Shown: in pieces, positions 38,601 through 48,681 of the stretch | Numbering within the stretch: position 1 is the stretch's first letter | Layout: each line of letters starts with the position of its first letter | Source: Linepithema humile | Lineage: Eukaryota > Arthropoda > Insecta > Hymenoptera > Formicidae | DNA: 64,000 nt | NCBI RefSeq assembly: GCF_040581485.1 | Contig: NC_090131.1 | Coordinates: forward strand, 1,612,001 to 1,676,000 | Reading direction: 5' to 3' | The notes under the pieces: model-generated | The model's input: the letters and a program-made list of their open reading frames with translations, nothing else | The model's database searches: none | Told to the model about the DNA's origin: nothing | Translations under genes and position numbers: made by a program

Positions 38601-40648
38601 ATTATATTTCAGTGATAAAAATTTTGAAATATAAGAATCCTGATCATTTTATTCATTATAAATTTGCAAATTATGCCACACAAATATGTTTGCTTCATAT
38701 TTATTGTAAATTTAATGCTTTAATGCTTTATGTTATGATATTCTTTACACATCAGATTTTCAAAATTAATAAAAATCGATTGTACACGCGGTTCATGTCA
38801 AATTTATCAAAGCAGAAAATTGTTAATCTCTTTATTAAAAACTTTAGTAAAATCACTATGAGCTTTTAATTTTTTTAATAATTAAGATATATCCATGATT
38901 TAATATTATTAATTAATACATTTTCCAATCTTCACATATTTCTCAACACCACCTTGTTGTACACGACTTCCGCAACAGTTTCTTATCTAATGTGTCTGTA
39001 CGAAAGTGTCTTTACGGAGATGGGCTTTTTTATGTTACTTTCGCGAAATCAGCCGAGATGGCAAATCTCTGAAACATAGCGTTGCATTCTTTGGAACCCC
39101 CAGTAGCCGAGACAAAGGACATAGACGACGGGAACCAATGGAAACTGATGGTCGGTGACCTAGTGTGGGGCGCAGCAAGAGGAAGCCCGGCCTGGCCGGG
39201 GAAAGTCGAGTCACTGGGCCCCCCGGGTACTATGACAGTTTGGGTCCGGTGGTACGGGGGCGGGGGCGGTCGCACCCAAGTCGATGTCAAGGCCCTCAAA
39301 TCCCTGTCCGAAGGTCTCGAGGCGCACCATCGCGCCCGTAAAAAGTTTAGGAAGTGAGTCACCCACCCCGACTAGAATGAACTATAGATGAGAGCCTCTT
39401 AGAGATATCTCGTTGCTTCAATATATTATTGCAGAAATTGAGAGGGAAATATGTAGAACGGGAGATGCTTGAGTGTTACGTTTTTAAATTCTTTTTTTTT
39501 TTCCGGCACTCGACCTTACAGTTGCGACACAGACACGTTAATTTATGATTTTAATTAGCATTATTAAATGTCAAAAAGTTGCACCATATATCCTTTCCAG
39601 AGTCGAGTAAAATGCACGTGATGTTATACAAATTTTATTACATTTAATATAATTTTAAGAGCAAGAGTTAATGAAGAACGATAAGTGTTGCACGATGTAG
39701 ATCTCCGTGAATTTAATAAAGATATTTTTTATCGCATTGTTAAAATATACTGCGGCAGTAAGTAAGAGACAAGGTTACGAGCGTATCTTATAGTCAGTTC
39801 TCAGCAATGAATTCATTTTTAAAAGCGATAAATCTTCTCTTTTTTCACTGGAGAGCTCTTACAGTCGGTGATCGTAATCGTATAGCAAGCCAACAGCCAA
39901 TTAAAATCCCTTATATAGCTTACTGCGTAGCTGTGGTTCAATATTCTTCTCGTTAACTCGCCAAAGGATATCGATACTTTTATGTGCTGGATATTAATAT
40001 ATTAAGTGGTTCTCTATTTCAATCTCAGCCATCTTTCTTCTCAATTCCCCTTTCTTTTTATTCTGCATTATTATGTACGTAATTCTAATTTCCATAACAC
40101 GCGACGGTCGAGTAGAAAAATATTAAATACGTTTGTATTAACAAACCGCGTACACAAGTTTTTCTTTATAAACAAATATATATATATTTTTCTGCAATTT
40201 TTTACGCGATTTTTTCGTGGCTAGAGACTGTCATACGCGTTAATTGTAATCTAGCCAATTCACTTGCCTATTAGTCGCGACTGTGTTTAGCTTCTAGATT
40301 ATGATTTTACTGTTGTTCTGTTTCGCCGAGTCCGCACGCGCGGGCGCTGGTAATCATCTTAATACTAACTGTACGATTTTCTCGTTCCTCCCCTATTTTT
40401 CTAGAAGTCGTAAATTGAATATGCAATTGGAAAACGCGATACAAGAGGCGATGGCGGAGCTGGACAAGATAACGGAGGCCAGCAGAAGTGACCAGAAAGA
40501 TATGAAAAAATCGTCCAAAGTGACATCGCTGTCGGCAACCAGTTCGAAGGGCGTCAACGGCGCCGGCAAGTCGGAGACCAAGAGGTCGTCGAAAAGAACC
40601 GCGGCCACCGTGGACCATGCCAAAGCCGAACAGAAACAATGCCGGTGA
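23068..40648 (+). CDS. MBD5: MBD5/MBD6-family (six-banded-like) PWWP chromatin protein, spliced model, N-terminally partial
   Basis: The model joins seven exons (23068-23284, 29266-29420, 29661-34643, 34972-35136, 36626-36773, 39104-39353, 40405-40648) into 2053 codons plus stop, with every junction in phase. Seen in the sequence: a post-MBD segment with TKLCNHKRK, a lysine-rich stretch, a very long glutamine-rich middle, a basic KKRK...TVASML motif, a PWWP domain (VGDLVWG, SPAWPG) and a C-terminal helix-like segment with AIQEAMAELDK. The order and wording match vertebrate MBD5 from memory ([27 protein letters not shown]). Family knowledge: MBD5/MBD6 proteins are nuclear, associate with the BAP1/ASXL (PR-DUB) H2A deubiquitinase, and their MBD does not bind methyl-CpG. 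PWWP domains typically bind DNA and H3K36-methylated nucleosomes. The MBD exon and start codon were not found, so the N terminus is missing. Insect databases may name it sba. Confidence 0.88.
25028..25053 (+). repeat. (CA)12 microsatellite
   Basis: Twelve or so perfect CA units inside the first visible intron. Confidence 0.9.
26009..26036 (+). repeat. 9-bp tandem repeat, three copies
   Basis: Units GGATATTGT, GGATGTTGT and GGATATTGT in a row. Non-coding context. Confidence 0.75.
26402..27290 (+). promoter_or_regulatory. GC- and CpG-rich intronic island, possible internal promoter or enhancer
   Basis: An island rich in GAC/GACGAC, GGAGG and CpG interrupts AT-rich intron. Near its right end, TCAGTC at 27001 matches an insect initiator, and TGACGTAA at 27025 resembles a CRE-type bZIP site. 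Open frames here are low-complexity (Arg, Asp, Gly) on both strands and are not convincing genes. An alternative first exon splicing to 29266 could not be made in phase from the frame at 27056. Confidence 0.25.
29266..29420 (+). CDS. MBD5: MBD5-like gene, second visible exon (lysine-rich)
   Basis: This 155-nt exon starts after gtgcacag and ends at CGCAG|GTAATT. With the carried-over G it encodes D-GLSKKKKRKLGG, then a stretch reading GIYSGVSVSQLLAQRERAI, then PVPNGSQ. KKKKRK (about residues 77-82) is a likely nuclear localisation signal. The SQLLAQRERAIAAVAA part is compatible with a helix. An acceptor 10 bases later (ctcag) is possible, but its phase does not match the preceding exon, so the 29265 acceptor was chosen. 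The polypyrimidine tract before it is weak, which makes this the least comfortable of the 5' junctions. Confidence 0.8.
29421..29660 (+). other. 240-bp intron before the giant exon
   Basis: Phase-0 intron with a clean GTAATT donor and an AT-rich body ending ttatttgatttttag. Confidence 0.85.
29661..34643 (+). CDS. MBD5: MBD5-like gene, giant glutamine-rich central exon
   Basis: A single 4983-nt exon follows tttttag and stays open for 1661 codons (residues 125-1785). It opens with VWPIAIPNLQVQQ and has several hundred residues dominated by Gln, His, Asn and Met, with Q runs near 29866-30240, 30465-30525, 30700-30725 and 32646-32729. Other landmarks are a basic segment with RKKAKSSKIIVKKQ (31170-31210), three tandem QPATP/QPPTP units (31939-32020), a hydrophobic Val/Gly/Pro-rich block (32760-33180), and KKKAYKKRKTNPQTVASML (33258-33314), which resembles a KRK...TVLSLL element I recall in vertebrate MBD5. 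The last codon is ACG at the donor ACG|GTATAA. If unspliced, a stop follows two codons later. Function is inferred as a disordered scaffold. Long antisense frames over the CAG-rich parts are shadows. Confidence 0.92.
32646..32687 (+). repeat. MBD5: In-frame (CAG)14 coding trinucleotide repeat
   Basis: Fourteen uninterrupted CAG codons code for glutamine from about residue 1120 and then pass into mixed CAG/CAA/CCG/CCA codons. It is the longest pure CAG run in the gene; the earlier Q runs are mostly interrupted by CAA. Confidence 0.95.
34644..34971 (+). repeat. 328-bp intron made of a diverged tandem duplication
   Basis: Copy 1 (about 34640-34771) and copy 2 (about 34772-34955) share CACGGTATARTTTGGAAYAAG, TTAGAAGAATATGCATATTT, AAGATTCTTTCTCGG and TATTAATTAT in the same order. 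Copy 2 carries an extra 50-60 bases. The splice-donor context CACG|GTATA is present in both, 132 bases apart. Confidence 0.85.
34745..34750 (+). terminator. Candidate intronic poly(A) signal
   Basis: AATAAA occurs in copy 1 of the duplicated intron, shortly after the in-frame TAA at 34647. The matching place in copy 2 reads caatgaagaa, so the signal is not shared. Confidence 0.25.
34972..35136 (+). CDS. MBD5: MBD5-like gene, exon 4 (short form leading to the PWWP isoform)
   Basis: The acceptor tatattttcag opens a phase-0 exon beginning PMVHCVSSSEPDSGD and ending TGIQ at CAG|GTTGGT. That donor is not a strong one, which fits its being an optional splice site: reading past it continues in frame for 244 more codons. 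The 165-nt short form joins in frame to exon 36626. A second CAG|GT (35157/35158) is also in phase but weaker at intron positions 3-6. No domain is recognised; the region is acidic and Ser/Thr-rich. Confidence 0.65.
34972..35868 (+). CDS. MBD5: MBD5-like gene, alternative terminal exon giving a PWWP-less isoform
   Basis: If the 35137 donor is not used, the exon 4 frame stays open to a TGA at 35866-35868, giving 298 codons from the acceptor and an isoform of about 2083 visible residues without PWWP. The added part contains short Tyr/Asn/His-rich stretches (HYQPILYHGQHYVPN; INPYIYNQFIYAQ) and ends in an acidic, serine-rich tail, DDAEESDSSSDE, of the kind often phosphorylated by CK2. A canonical AATAAA lies about 300 bases further on (36164-36169). 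Human MBD5 is also known to have a shorter isoform without PWWP, so the modular design has precedent. Coding status is inferred from the long open frame in phase; transcripts would settle it. Confidence 0.6.
   Translation, partial: PMVHCVSSSEPDSGDAQMASEDWRMQGITTKEITLNQPSLHGKTYVESTVTTGIQVGTHVEQVNRHLTVIDMHQPADTTHPENTYADSQEYMDTSSPNHSINSDTMDHSTVEDQLNVSKEMTDVPYSEIEVNPLPIIGHGHYQPILYHGQHYVPNANVYRQQALVPDHAHYTMLPQVNDKFEEKPCVDTNRVNTQIVQHAMEQDEIDQNSDEKTLERHNTGISYCSQNVGYPEKFVNVSIASSGLYPHLYNYRSDPNGIAVVNYTPNKQTYINPYIYNQFIYAQEGDDAEESDSSSDE
35869..36200 (+). other. Putative 3' UTR of the PWWP-less isoform
   Basis: AT-rich sequence following the TGA at 35868 and including a canonical AATAAA. For the PWWP isoform the same DNA is intron (35137-36625). 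Confidence 0.4.
36164..36169 (+). terminator. Candidate poly(A) signal for the alternative terminal exon
   Basis: AATAAA followed within 15 bases by a T-rich stretch (attttttctg), about 296 bases after the stop at 35868. Confidence 0.45.
36626..36773 (+). CDS. MBD5: MBD5-like gene, exon 5
   Basis: The acceptor is ttgtatttgacag. The 148-nt exon is read IYTSETLKQAEGVVSTVRC and onward to HEDQDG, with a basic patch GRGIKRKLDS that could be a nuclear localisation signal. The donor GATG|GTCAGT leaves one base, which the PWWP exon completes in frame. No fold is recognised. Phases match on both sides. The frame also remains open 142 codons into the following intron. Confidence 0.62.
36774..39103 (+). 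other. 2.3-kb intron before the PWWP exon
   Basis: Phase-1 intron from GTCAGT to the tandem acceptor CAGTAG. The exon 5 frame is open to a stop at 37199-37201. A strong donor sequence (GGCAG|GTAAGT at 37554/37555) has no partner exon in a compatible phase. The rest is AT-rich and contains no recognised element. Confidence 0.65.
39104..39353 (+). CDS. MBD5: MBD5-like gene, PWWP-domain exon
   Basis: The exon encodes VAETKDIDDGNQWKL, then [19 protein letters not shown] (about residues 1906-1924), a Gly-rich loop WVRWYGGGGGRTQ, VKALKSLSEGLEAHHRARKK and FRK at the junction. VGDLVWG and SPAWPG are the diagnostic PWWP strands, with SPAW standing in for PWWP. WVRWYG is the next strand and LSEGLEA begins the helical part, matching LTEGLEA of MBD5. 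PWWP folds bind nucleosomal DNA and commonly methylated H3K36. The acceptor is a tandem CAGTAG, so the first residue may be V-A or A alone. The donor AGGAA|GTGAGT is strong and leaves two bases. The glycine run between strands is an unusual insertion relative to what I recall of vertebrate MBD5. Confidence 0.92.
39354..40404 (+). other. 1.05-kb intron between PWWP and tail exons
   Basis: Phase-2 intron with a consensus GTGAGT donor and a tatttttctag acceptor. AT-rich, no other feature seen. Confidence 0.85.
40405..40648 (+). CDS. MBD5: MBD5-like gene, last coding exon (conserved helical tail)
   Basis: After the acceptor tatttttctag the first base completes a lysine codon, giving RKSRKLNMQLENAIQEAMAE and then LDKITEASR. 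Vertebrate MBD5 has [20 protein letters not shown] followed by LDKM directly after its PWWP, so this junction is strongly supported. The exon ends in a basic, Ser/Thr/Ala-rich tail (KRSSKRTAATVDHAK) and a TGA at 40646-40648. The open frame extends upstream through the intron to 40301, but the splice border and family match show the coding part starts at 40405. Confidence 0.93.
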
Positions 40649-40782
40649 TCCGCGTCAATCACGATCGTTCAGCGTGTCGGTATCTGCGAATATTCGCAGA
40701 CGACGACCCATCTGTCGTAAATCGCGAAGTATCGATTGTGGTCTTCGCGTAGAAATGTAATTAGCCCCACAGCGTTCAGTTT

Positions 40783-40788
40783 AATAAA
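40783..40788 (+). terminator. Proximal candidate poly(A) signal
   Basis: AATAAA about 135 bases after the stop codon, in tttAATAAAttattgg. Confidence 0.4.
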
Positions 40789-43700
40789 TTATTGGTAAAT
40801 TTACGAATCACACGTCCCATAAATTATGGATAAATTTCCGTTCAGTAACTATTAATTACTTAGCAAATGACATGCAATCGCGACGTAAATAATGATTGTG
40901 ATGCAGGTATAATTTAATGCCACTGTGAAATGGATTTCATTATCTATTATTGTTCTAGCATGACAGATTTATTGCTGCAGAAATAACGCTACGATGCGTT
41001 ATAAATGACATAAAAATGTTGCTTATGGATCACTTCGAGCGTAACCGAACCTCGGTGATCGCTGTGATTTGTTGTATTCGAACCAGTCGAGATTCTCTTA
41101 AATCATTACGAGTTTTAACTTTGAGCAAAACATTATACAATTCTCTCTCTAAACGTTAAAAGTTAAAACTTTCTTATGAAACTTCATCCAATACGCTTTG
41201 AGACGCTCGTAGTATCGCATAATGATGCGAAAGGCGTCCCTGATAACATAATCAAAAAGCTTGTCTATGATTTGTCAAGTCAAAGAATCATTTTCGATTT
41301 CTTGAATGCGGAAACGAGAGAACGCGACGCTAAGTATACAACAACCGTGTCACAACAAGCGTTTTCTTTTCTTGCAAATTTACAGACGAAGCCTAACAAT
41401 AAGTAACATCTGCTGCAACATCTTTGTATGTCCTGTTTGCGATAAACGGCGTCTGTTTGATGAGGAAACGGTCAAGCATGTAAAATTGCATTTGCGTAAT
41501 TAATAGCGGAATACGAGAGATACTACGGCCGATTTACTAAATAGGCCTACAGCATGCATTCTTAGATTATTTACCCTAATACGTGTGTATGTAATCGCAT
41601 ACAGAAAGTAAGACGATGGGAGCGATAGTTTTCCACAGATTTTTAACTGATAGAGGAAGACTCGGATCACGTTTATCATAGGCGTATGGCTCGCCATGCG
41701 ATTATTTTAACTCGGCGAACGTTCTCCTACAGATTCCGTTAACGAGGTAACGTAAAAGTTGGTGTTGCGCAAACACAAACTTTCCCTATAGTGATGTATA
41801 TTAAACGATCTCTCGGTTACTGCGCGTGGTTTTTACAATTTACACGTGCGGTTTGGAGGCGTGAATGTTTTCTGAAAAATATGTATTCGCCCACGTATTC
41901 GGGCGATCGTAAGCAGACGTGAATAGTTTAAAAAAAAATATTTTTGCGAACGAACCTTCATTACACTACCCGTAGAGTAACGCATTTTTTTAGAGAGCTA
42001 TACACAGAGTGTAAATCATTCGTTTACCGTGACACAATGTTACGCTACAGGCTCGTTGAACCGTTTCAAATCTACGCAAAGCGTTCGCAGGACGCTTTTA
42101 ATCTGCGTGATGAATTTTTTTTTTCTTCCCCCGAACGATGTTCCTCGAACGATGTAAACCCGGAACACGCTGCGACTGAATAATTCACGAGTCGATTTTG
42201 TATACAGTAGCGAAGCAAACGAAAACAGCTGCAGAGTATCCGGAATTTTTAAAATGTACACGCAAGCAATTGATTTTTAATGTCGTTTTAAATTAATTCA
42301 AATATTTCAAAACATGTAACAAATTCTAAAGTTCTAGATCACTTAAAAAATCGCATAGCGTTAATGATGAATTATAGATCGAAATTACACTTTAACGTAA
42401 GAGATTAAATATGTCATCAATATGGAGTTTCTTCGAAAGGATGATTTATTTATTGTTTAGTTAAAAAATTGTCTAATTATATTTTTTATTGCACAATGTG
42501 CAACGAGTTGACAAATATATATTTTTTAAGCGTATCTCCATTATGTATGTTGAGATTCAATTTTAATTTGAATATTATAATTCTATCATGAATAAGAAAT
42601 TTGAAAAGCTGCGGTAAAAATCTTGAATTCACATTTGCATTATCGAGATAATTTTGGCGCGTTCGAATATATGATAGACAATAAAAAAAATGCAAGTATC
42701 AAAAAAGATCGCGCGATTCCTTATTCGTGTTTTCCGTGAGTGGTAATTCTGATTTCTTTGAGGAACGTACGCGTGTATCCTGATCGGTGACACACATCGA
42801 ATGCTCGCTGCAATTGCATTAATATTTAACTATAAAACGGGTCCGTACAGATTTTTTAGTGTCACATTATGCCTGTATATATGTCAACTGCGACGTAGTA
42901 ATCGTCGTAGTAACGAAAGAAAGGCTAACAATAACGAGTAAATTATCTTATCGTTCGCAGAAATCGCGTTCGCAGAAATGCGACGAGTCTGTAAGCTTAG
43001 GTTTGCTTCTGAGATTAAATCGGAACTACTTTATATCAAAAGATAACTGCTTGATGTCACCGTGTATCCGCGAGAAATCATAAGCAAAGCTCTTTACGGT
43101 CTTTCAGCAAGCGAAGTCGCTTGTCTAAGGCGTGCAACACCTGTCTTCTTTTGTGAAGCAAAAAGTTGCCTAAGTCATATTTTTCATTTTAAGATAACTA
43201 GACTTTTACATATTGTAAAATATTATATTTTCCAATATTTGTAAAGCATGCTTAAAATATTGATGTATTCCGGAATTTCTGTAATAATAATTCAATGAAT
43301 TCCTCGTACTCACAGTGAAATGTATGTTATAAAATGAGCTAAAAAAACGTTAAGAACGTTAATTAACTCAATCTTTTTCACGATTGTGGCTTAGGCTACT
43401 TTTACAACCATCGATATAGATATCGTAGGGCATGTAAAGCTCGTGGAGATTTTGCGAGCAGTTTTCCCAGTGCGCGTCTCTACTTAAGAACAATTTATAT
43501 CAAAGTAAATCAAAAGCTCGCGATATCACATATTACTCGCTAAGTTTCACAAGGAAATCTTGGACAGAGGAGAATCATATTCTCGCTTCCCGTAGTATTT
43601 TATCGTGACCAAAACGTAGCAACGTAACGTTTTATTTGACGAATGGCGAAAGACATATCACCGGCCGACAGCGAATGACAATTCTCCCAAAATTTGCACT

Positions 43701-44379
43701 TTTCGGTAAAACACTGTGTGCGAAATAAACAAAAAATGGATAGAGAGAATTTTTAAGAATACGTAAATGGCTGGCATCGCTGTACACACACATACCCAAC
43801 GGGACCGTCTAAAATTAAGACATTTCTAATTTTATTCAATTTCCGCTCTCCAACTCTCGCATGACTCGGAATGATTGAGGGCCGTTTTTACAAAACTTAC
43901 AAGAATCGCGTAGCATAGTTATTCGCGTAGCGCAAAATTTTCAAAATTAGGTCGTACATAAATTTATATGTCTTAAAATGAAGTGAAGGAGTTGATTACT
44001 TTCATAGTAATTTAATTTTGTTTTATCTTTCGAGGCAATTATCACTCGATAAAGTTCCAGCAAATTATTTACGCAAGTACTCGATGAAAAAAATTTCTCA
44101 CAAGTTTTATGGACACTGACTTTTGTAAAAATGGCTGTCAATTCGGCGCGTAGGTCTCCGCTAGTTTTTCTCCTCTGGGATCGATGTGAGCTTGTCGAGA
44201 GTACTTGTCCCTTCGCTCTCTCGAGCATCCAATGCGAGAGTGACCGTAGCTTAAAAACCAGTGAAAACTTACCTCAGTGATATATATGCAAGAATCAAAC
44301 GTCTTAAAAAAAAAAAGAATCGAGAATATATACTGTAGTGCCGATGTCCTTTGTATATTTTCCATGATATTGTAAATAG

Positions 44380-44426
44380 ATATACATATATATATATATA
44401 TACCTCTATATATATATATATATATA
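44380..44426 (+). repeat. Interrupted (AT)n microsatellite
   Basis: Two blocks of AT units separated by tacctc. Lies inside the candidate 3' UTR. Confidence 0.9.
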
Positions 44427-45699
44427 CGCGCCTTATTGGTAATCACGCCGTGCGATGATGGACAAGTCGACGATTGTTTTAATGCGAATGTCGGCGGACA
44501 GTGTTAGTTGGTACACGAGCTGTCGAGCGAATGACGTTAGGCGTGTAATAATGCAACAACAGCGAAAATTGTGGCTTCTAATTATTTAAACACGTCGTGA
44601 CGAGAAAACGAGAGAAATACTTATAGGACTATTTTGTAAGAGCGTTCATTACGGGTCGTTACATGACGTAAGTAGGGTACGTTTAATATATGCCACATTT
44701 TTATACAATGCCGTATGAAAGTAACGTAGGAGAAGCAGCTCTTCAGCCAACCATCTACGCGTATAATTCTACTCTGTCTTTATTATGTCATTAATTATTC
44801 GACTTTTCGTGTATTGTGCAAAATTGTTTTGATCAAAAAGAAATTCTTTGCGGGCAAACTTCTTCCTCGATGGCTCAGTCAGCTCGACAGCGTAATTTTA
44901 AAGAAGGGCCTACATCATCGAAAATCGTGTGCGTTCTGTCGCGCCGACTGGACGAAGAATAGCGATGTAGCATAAAGGGGATAGTTGACGGTTTAATCGG
45001 ACGGGCAACTATATTAAACGCGCGCGGCGAACTTTTTGGAGAACTATATACCGATAGTTATTGGAGCGTGAATGAGACATTCACGGGATTTTCGGCAGAT
45101 ATTTATTGCTATTATTATTTATCAAAAGTAGAGTATTTACGGAGCGGTTTCGTTCGCTTGTTGTGTTTTGAGAGAGATATAACGAAGAAACGAGAGCATG
45201 CAGGCCATTTTTGTCCCCTGTAACGGAATGTACAGTGTGCTTGTGTGCGCGCGCGAAAGTGTATATGAGAGTGCAAGAGAATGGAGATGAAAACGGAAAA
45301 TGGAATCCTTTTAGCGAACGAACACGATTGTAAGCGGCACCAAAAAAAAAGAAGAGAAACGAAACTAGTAGGGACAAACGACTTATCGTGATCGCATTAC
45401 CGGTTAACAAATTTAGAAAAAAAAAACGCGACATACGAATGCACTGTCGATGTATAATATAAATATTATTGCAGATAACATAGCTATATACGTATTATAT
45501 CAATTGTCAGTGGTATTACAATAAGAGATGATAATTTTATATTTACAAGATAGAGAGATCGTTAAATCTAAATGAGTGTAATATACATATGTACGATGAA
45601 ATTCCCTCCCGATCTCCCTCCTTTCCTTCCCCCCGTACCCTAACTCCATGCTAGGACAAATTAGCAGAAGCTACCTTATTTAATATTTGGCATAATATT

Positions 45700-45780
45700 T
45701 ATATATAAATATAAATATATAAATATGAATATATATATAAATATAAATACAAATATAAATATACATATATATACATACAT
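45700..45780 (+). repeat. AT-rich short tandem repeat (ATAAAT-like units)
   Basis: About 80 bases of variable ATAAAT, ATATAT and ACATAT units, 200 bases before the distal poly(A) signal. Confidence 0.8.
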
Positions 45781-45979
45781 GAGAGATAGGACATAAAGTA
45801 AAAAAAAAAGGAATAGTCTCGGGGAGCAATATTTGCCGGACCCGAGGAAAAGTATGAAGCTATGTGATCCACTACTACTAGTAGCTTTTAGCTGTAAAGA
45901 CTTATACTTTATTTTGTAAATTTTGTTTATACAATGTTTGATCGTTCACGCATAATACTATTGTATGTGAAACTAAGTT

Positions 45980-45985
45980 AATAAA
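45980..45985 (+). terminator. Distal candidate poly(A) signal
   Basis: AATAAA with a GT-rich element (cttgtgtggtcc, about 46008-46019) roughly 25 bases downstream, the usual arrangement for a strong animal polyadenylation site. Beyond it the DNA turns strongly A/T-rich without features. Confidence 0.5.
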
Positions 45986-46016
45986 TCATTAACATGTGAA
46001 GTTGAATCTTGTGTGG

Positions 46017-48650
46017 TCCATTTCATTGACGATTCATGCATAAATAAGATTGTTCTGCCAATTCTGTTTCTCCATTCAATAGAATCTCTTTTTCTTTATT
46101 TGATTAACAATTTTTAATTATTCTCTTCTGATATTTTTCAATTTATATTTAACGCAATTAATTCAACGTGAACTTTTTTCTACTCTAATTCAATAAAATT
46201 TAACATTTTGTTCAACTAGTGTAAAATTACATTTGTTTTTTCATATCACTGTTATTAATTTTATTTTAAAAACATTTTATATTGGAGACAAGATAAAAAG
46301 ACCCATTTAATGTAATTTATCATTGCTTTTAACAAAATTAATTTTATTTGAAAAATACATTTTTTACGCTTGGTAGTTGATAAATTTTATGTTAATAATA
46401 CTGGAAATAAATTATCAATAAAAAAAATATATATATATATTTTATAAATGATAAAATAATATTTTTTGTGCGCACTGAAAACAGCACCATCTAGTAAAGG
46501 GTAGGTTGACTCATATAAGGGTTGATTTGATTAATCGATTTATATCAAATTTCGTGTTATTTTTTAGATGGAAAGACTTGTATTCTTTAAAATGGAGATG
46601 ATGCAAAATATTAATCTTGAGAATACGCTCTTATCATTTCTTTATCAACTACAATCAAAAAGATAGTGAGAAAATTGCCGACACAGTATCATTCTAGAGC
46701 GACATCTTTTTGGTGGCGAAACTAGATGTCGGGTCCATCCTTGATAGAGGGATAATAGCATAGAAAATTTTAAAGATATTAATATTCTGTTAATAAATAT
46801 TGATCTGTATACGTAAATGTAGAAAGTTTGCGTGTAAAATGTTTTTCTCTCATCGATAAAATTTCCATTTACATTTAAATTCAAAGTTCTATATAATGAA
46901 ATTTTAATCAATCTTGTTCGAGAAAATGTAGTTAGTAAAAAAGAAGGATAAATTAAATATATTTATAATAGTTAAACAAGAATAGAAAGTTTGTGTTAAT
47001 TTTATACTTTATTATGAGCTACGTAGATTCAAGCATAATTATCGCGTAACTTTCCAGTTCATTAAAGCACAAAAAGGCGCCTACGTTCAATTAAAAGATG
47101 CTTAGGAAATCTATAAATGCCGGGAAAAAATGTCGCGTCACCGTTACTCGGAGGAAAAGCAGAATTCAATTGGCAAATAATACATACGCATATTGATTTT
47201 CAACTGAATGGCATCGGGGATTTATGATCAGCCTCCCGTGAAATTTCTCTCGCATCGGGTTATCGTTTTCGCGTGCCTTAGTATCGGCAGCTCTTAAATC
47301 GCACGGCGTCGAGGGTATAAGAGTAAATCGCTCGCGTATTCAGAAAAGAAAAACGCGCCGGGCCGAGATTGTCTGCGCGAACCTGACGGGTATATGGATC
47401 GCATTGAAACGATCGCGTCGCCTCGCGTCGCAGGAGCCGCCGGTTCTGAGGCACGCGAAACGAGACGCGCTCCGTCGCTTATTTCCTTCTCAAGAACGTA
47501 CCGGAGCGTGCATTCGTATCCCAATACGTCGATATGCACGGATGCTGTGCCCAGGGCCGGCCTTATACAATTTGGATTTTACAAGAATCAAAACCGAGTT
47601 GTAAGCCGTGTCGGCGAGTTCTATGAATGAAAAAAAATATCGTGCCGACTATCTCTATTATCATGAACAAAGATACGGGAATTATTTTCCTGTATTGATG
47701 GTATCGAATCGGAACTCGTAAAATGATGCTGGTTTCAACCCGTATTGATTTCATTCAATCTAGTTCCGGCGTTTACAGAGAAACCCACAAAGCAAAATAT
47801 AATGTCAAAGGCTTTTGGTGGAAATATCTTTGAGGACGATGCGAAATAAGTTAATTATGAGATTATTTCAAGTCCTAATTACTTTATTCAACAGAAATTT
47901 TGACAAAACGGCCCAAAATAGGCCCACACTCGCTAAGGCCATCCCTGTGTACATATCATAACGTATGGCAGGATCGATGGCTCACTCATCCGGCGCTAAA
48001 AGGGTTAATGATGCCTGCCATGCGTAAATGGCGCTCATGGCACCGGACAAATGAAACGTAATGAGCGGATCGCACACGGCGGTACGCACTGGCGGCGTGT
48101 CACGATCACGGCGAGAATCGTAATAATGCCCTATCGAGGGACCGGCACTATTGTGCCGTGCCGGGGGCGTGAAATCGTACAATACGATTAGCGGCTGCGC
48201 TGCGTCCTTTATGCGCACAGGGGATGTCTCGGGAGGGTAATAGGGAGTTTTTATTGTATTCCGAGTACGTCGGTGAAAAGCCAGTCTTAGGTATGCAGTA
48301 CAATTATGACTCGCTCTAATAATTTTTCATAATCTTTTATTCATTTTACCTTTATTTTCTCTTTATTTTCAACTTTCTGCATATTGTATTTCAACTCCCT
48401 TTCAAGGAAGATTTTAATTTATAAATATTGAGTATTAAAAGAGAGTTAAAAAAAGCTGTAGATTTGTCAATAAAAAAATGTTCCTTGACAGGTGATTAAA
48501 TTATACTTTTGCTCTTAATTATAAAAGCATGTAGTTAAAATTGCCAGGAAGTAAACGTAAACGTTAATCGATCTCTAGCTGAAGACGGTAAGGATGTGGG
48601 TAACCAATCTTTTAATCTTGAGCTTAACATTAATATTCTCCACACACACA

Positions 48651-48681
<31 letters not shown>

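Larger units (their letters stand above)
40649..46016 (+). other. Putative long 3' UTR of the MBD5-like gene
   Basis: No coding potential is seen after the TGA. A proximal AATAAA at 40783 and a distal AATAAA at 45980 bracket the candidate ends. The stretch carries many A/T-rich tracts, a Pumilio-type TGTAAATA at 44371-44378, and AT-rich repeats at 44380-44426 and 45700-45780. A long UTR is inferred from the distal signal and lack of another gene; it could be intergenic instead. Confidence 0.4.

Noticed and set aside
40301..40404. Upstream extension of the last-exon frame to 40301
   Set aside because: The tatttttctag acceptor at 40404 and the MBD5-like RKSRKLN junction show that this part is intron.
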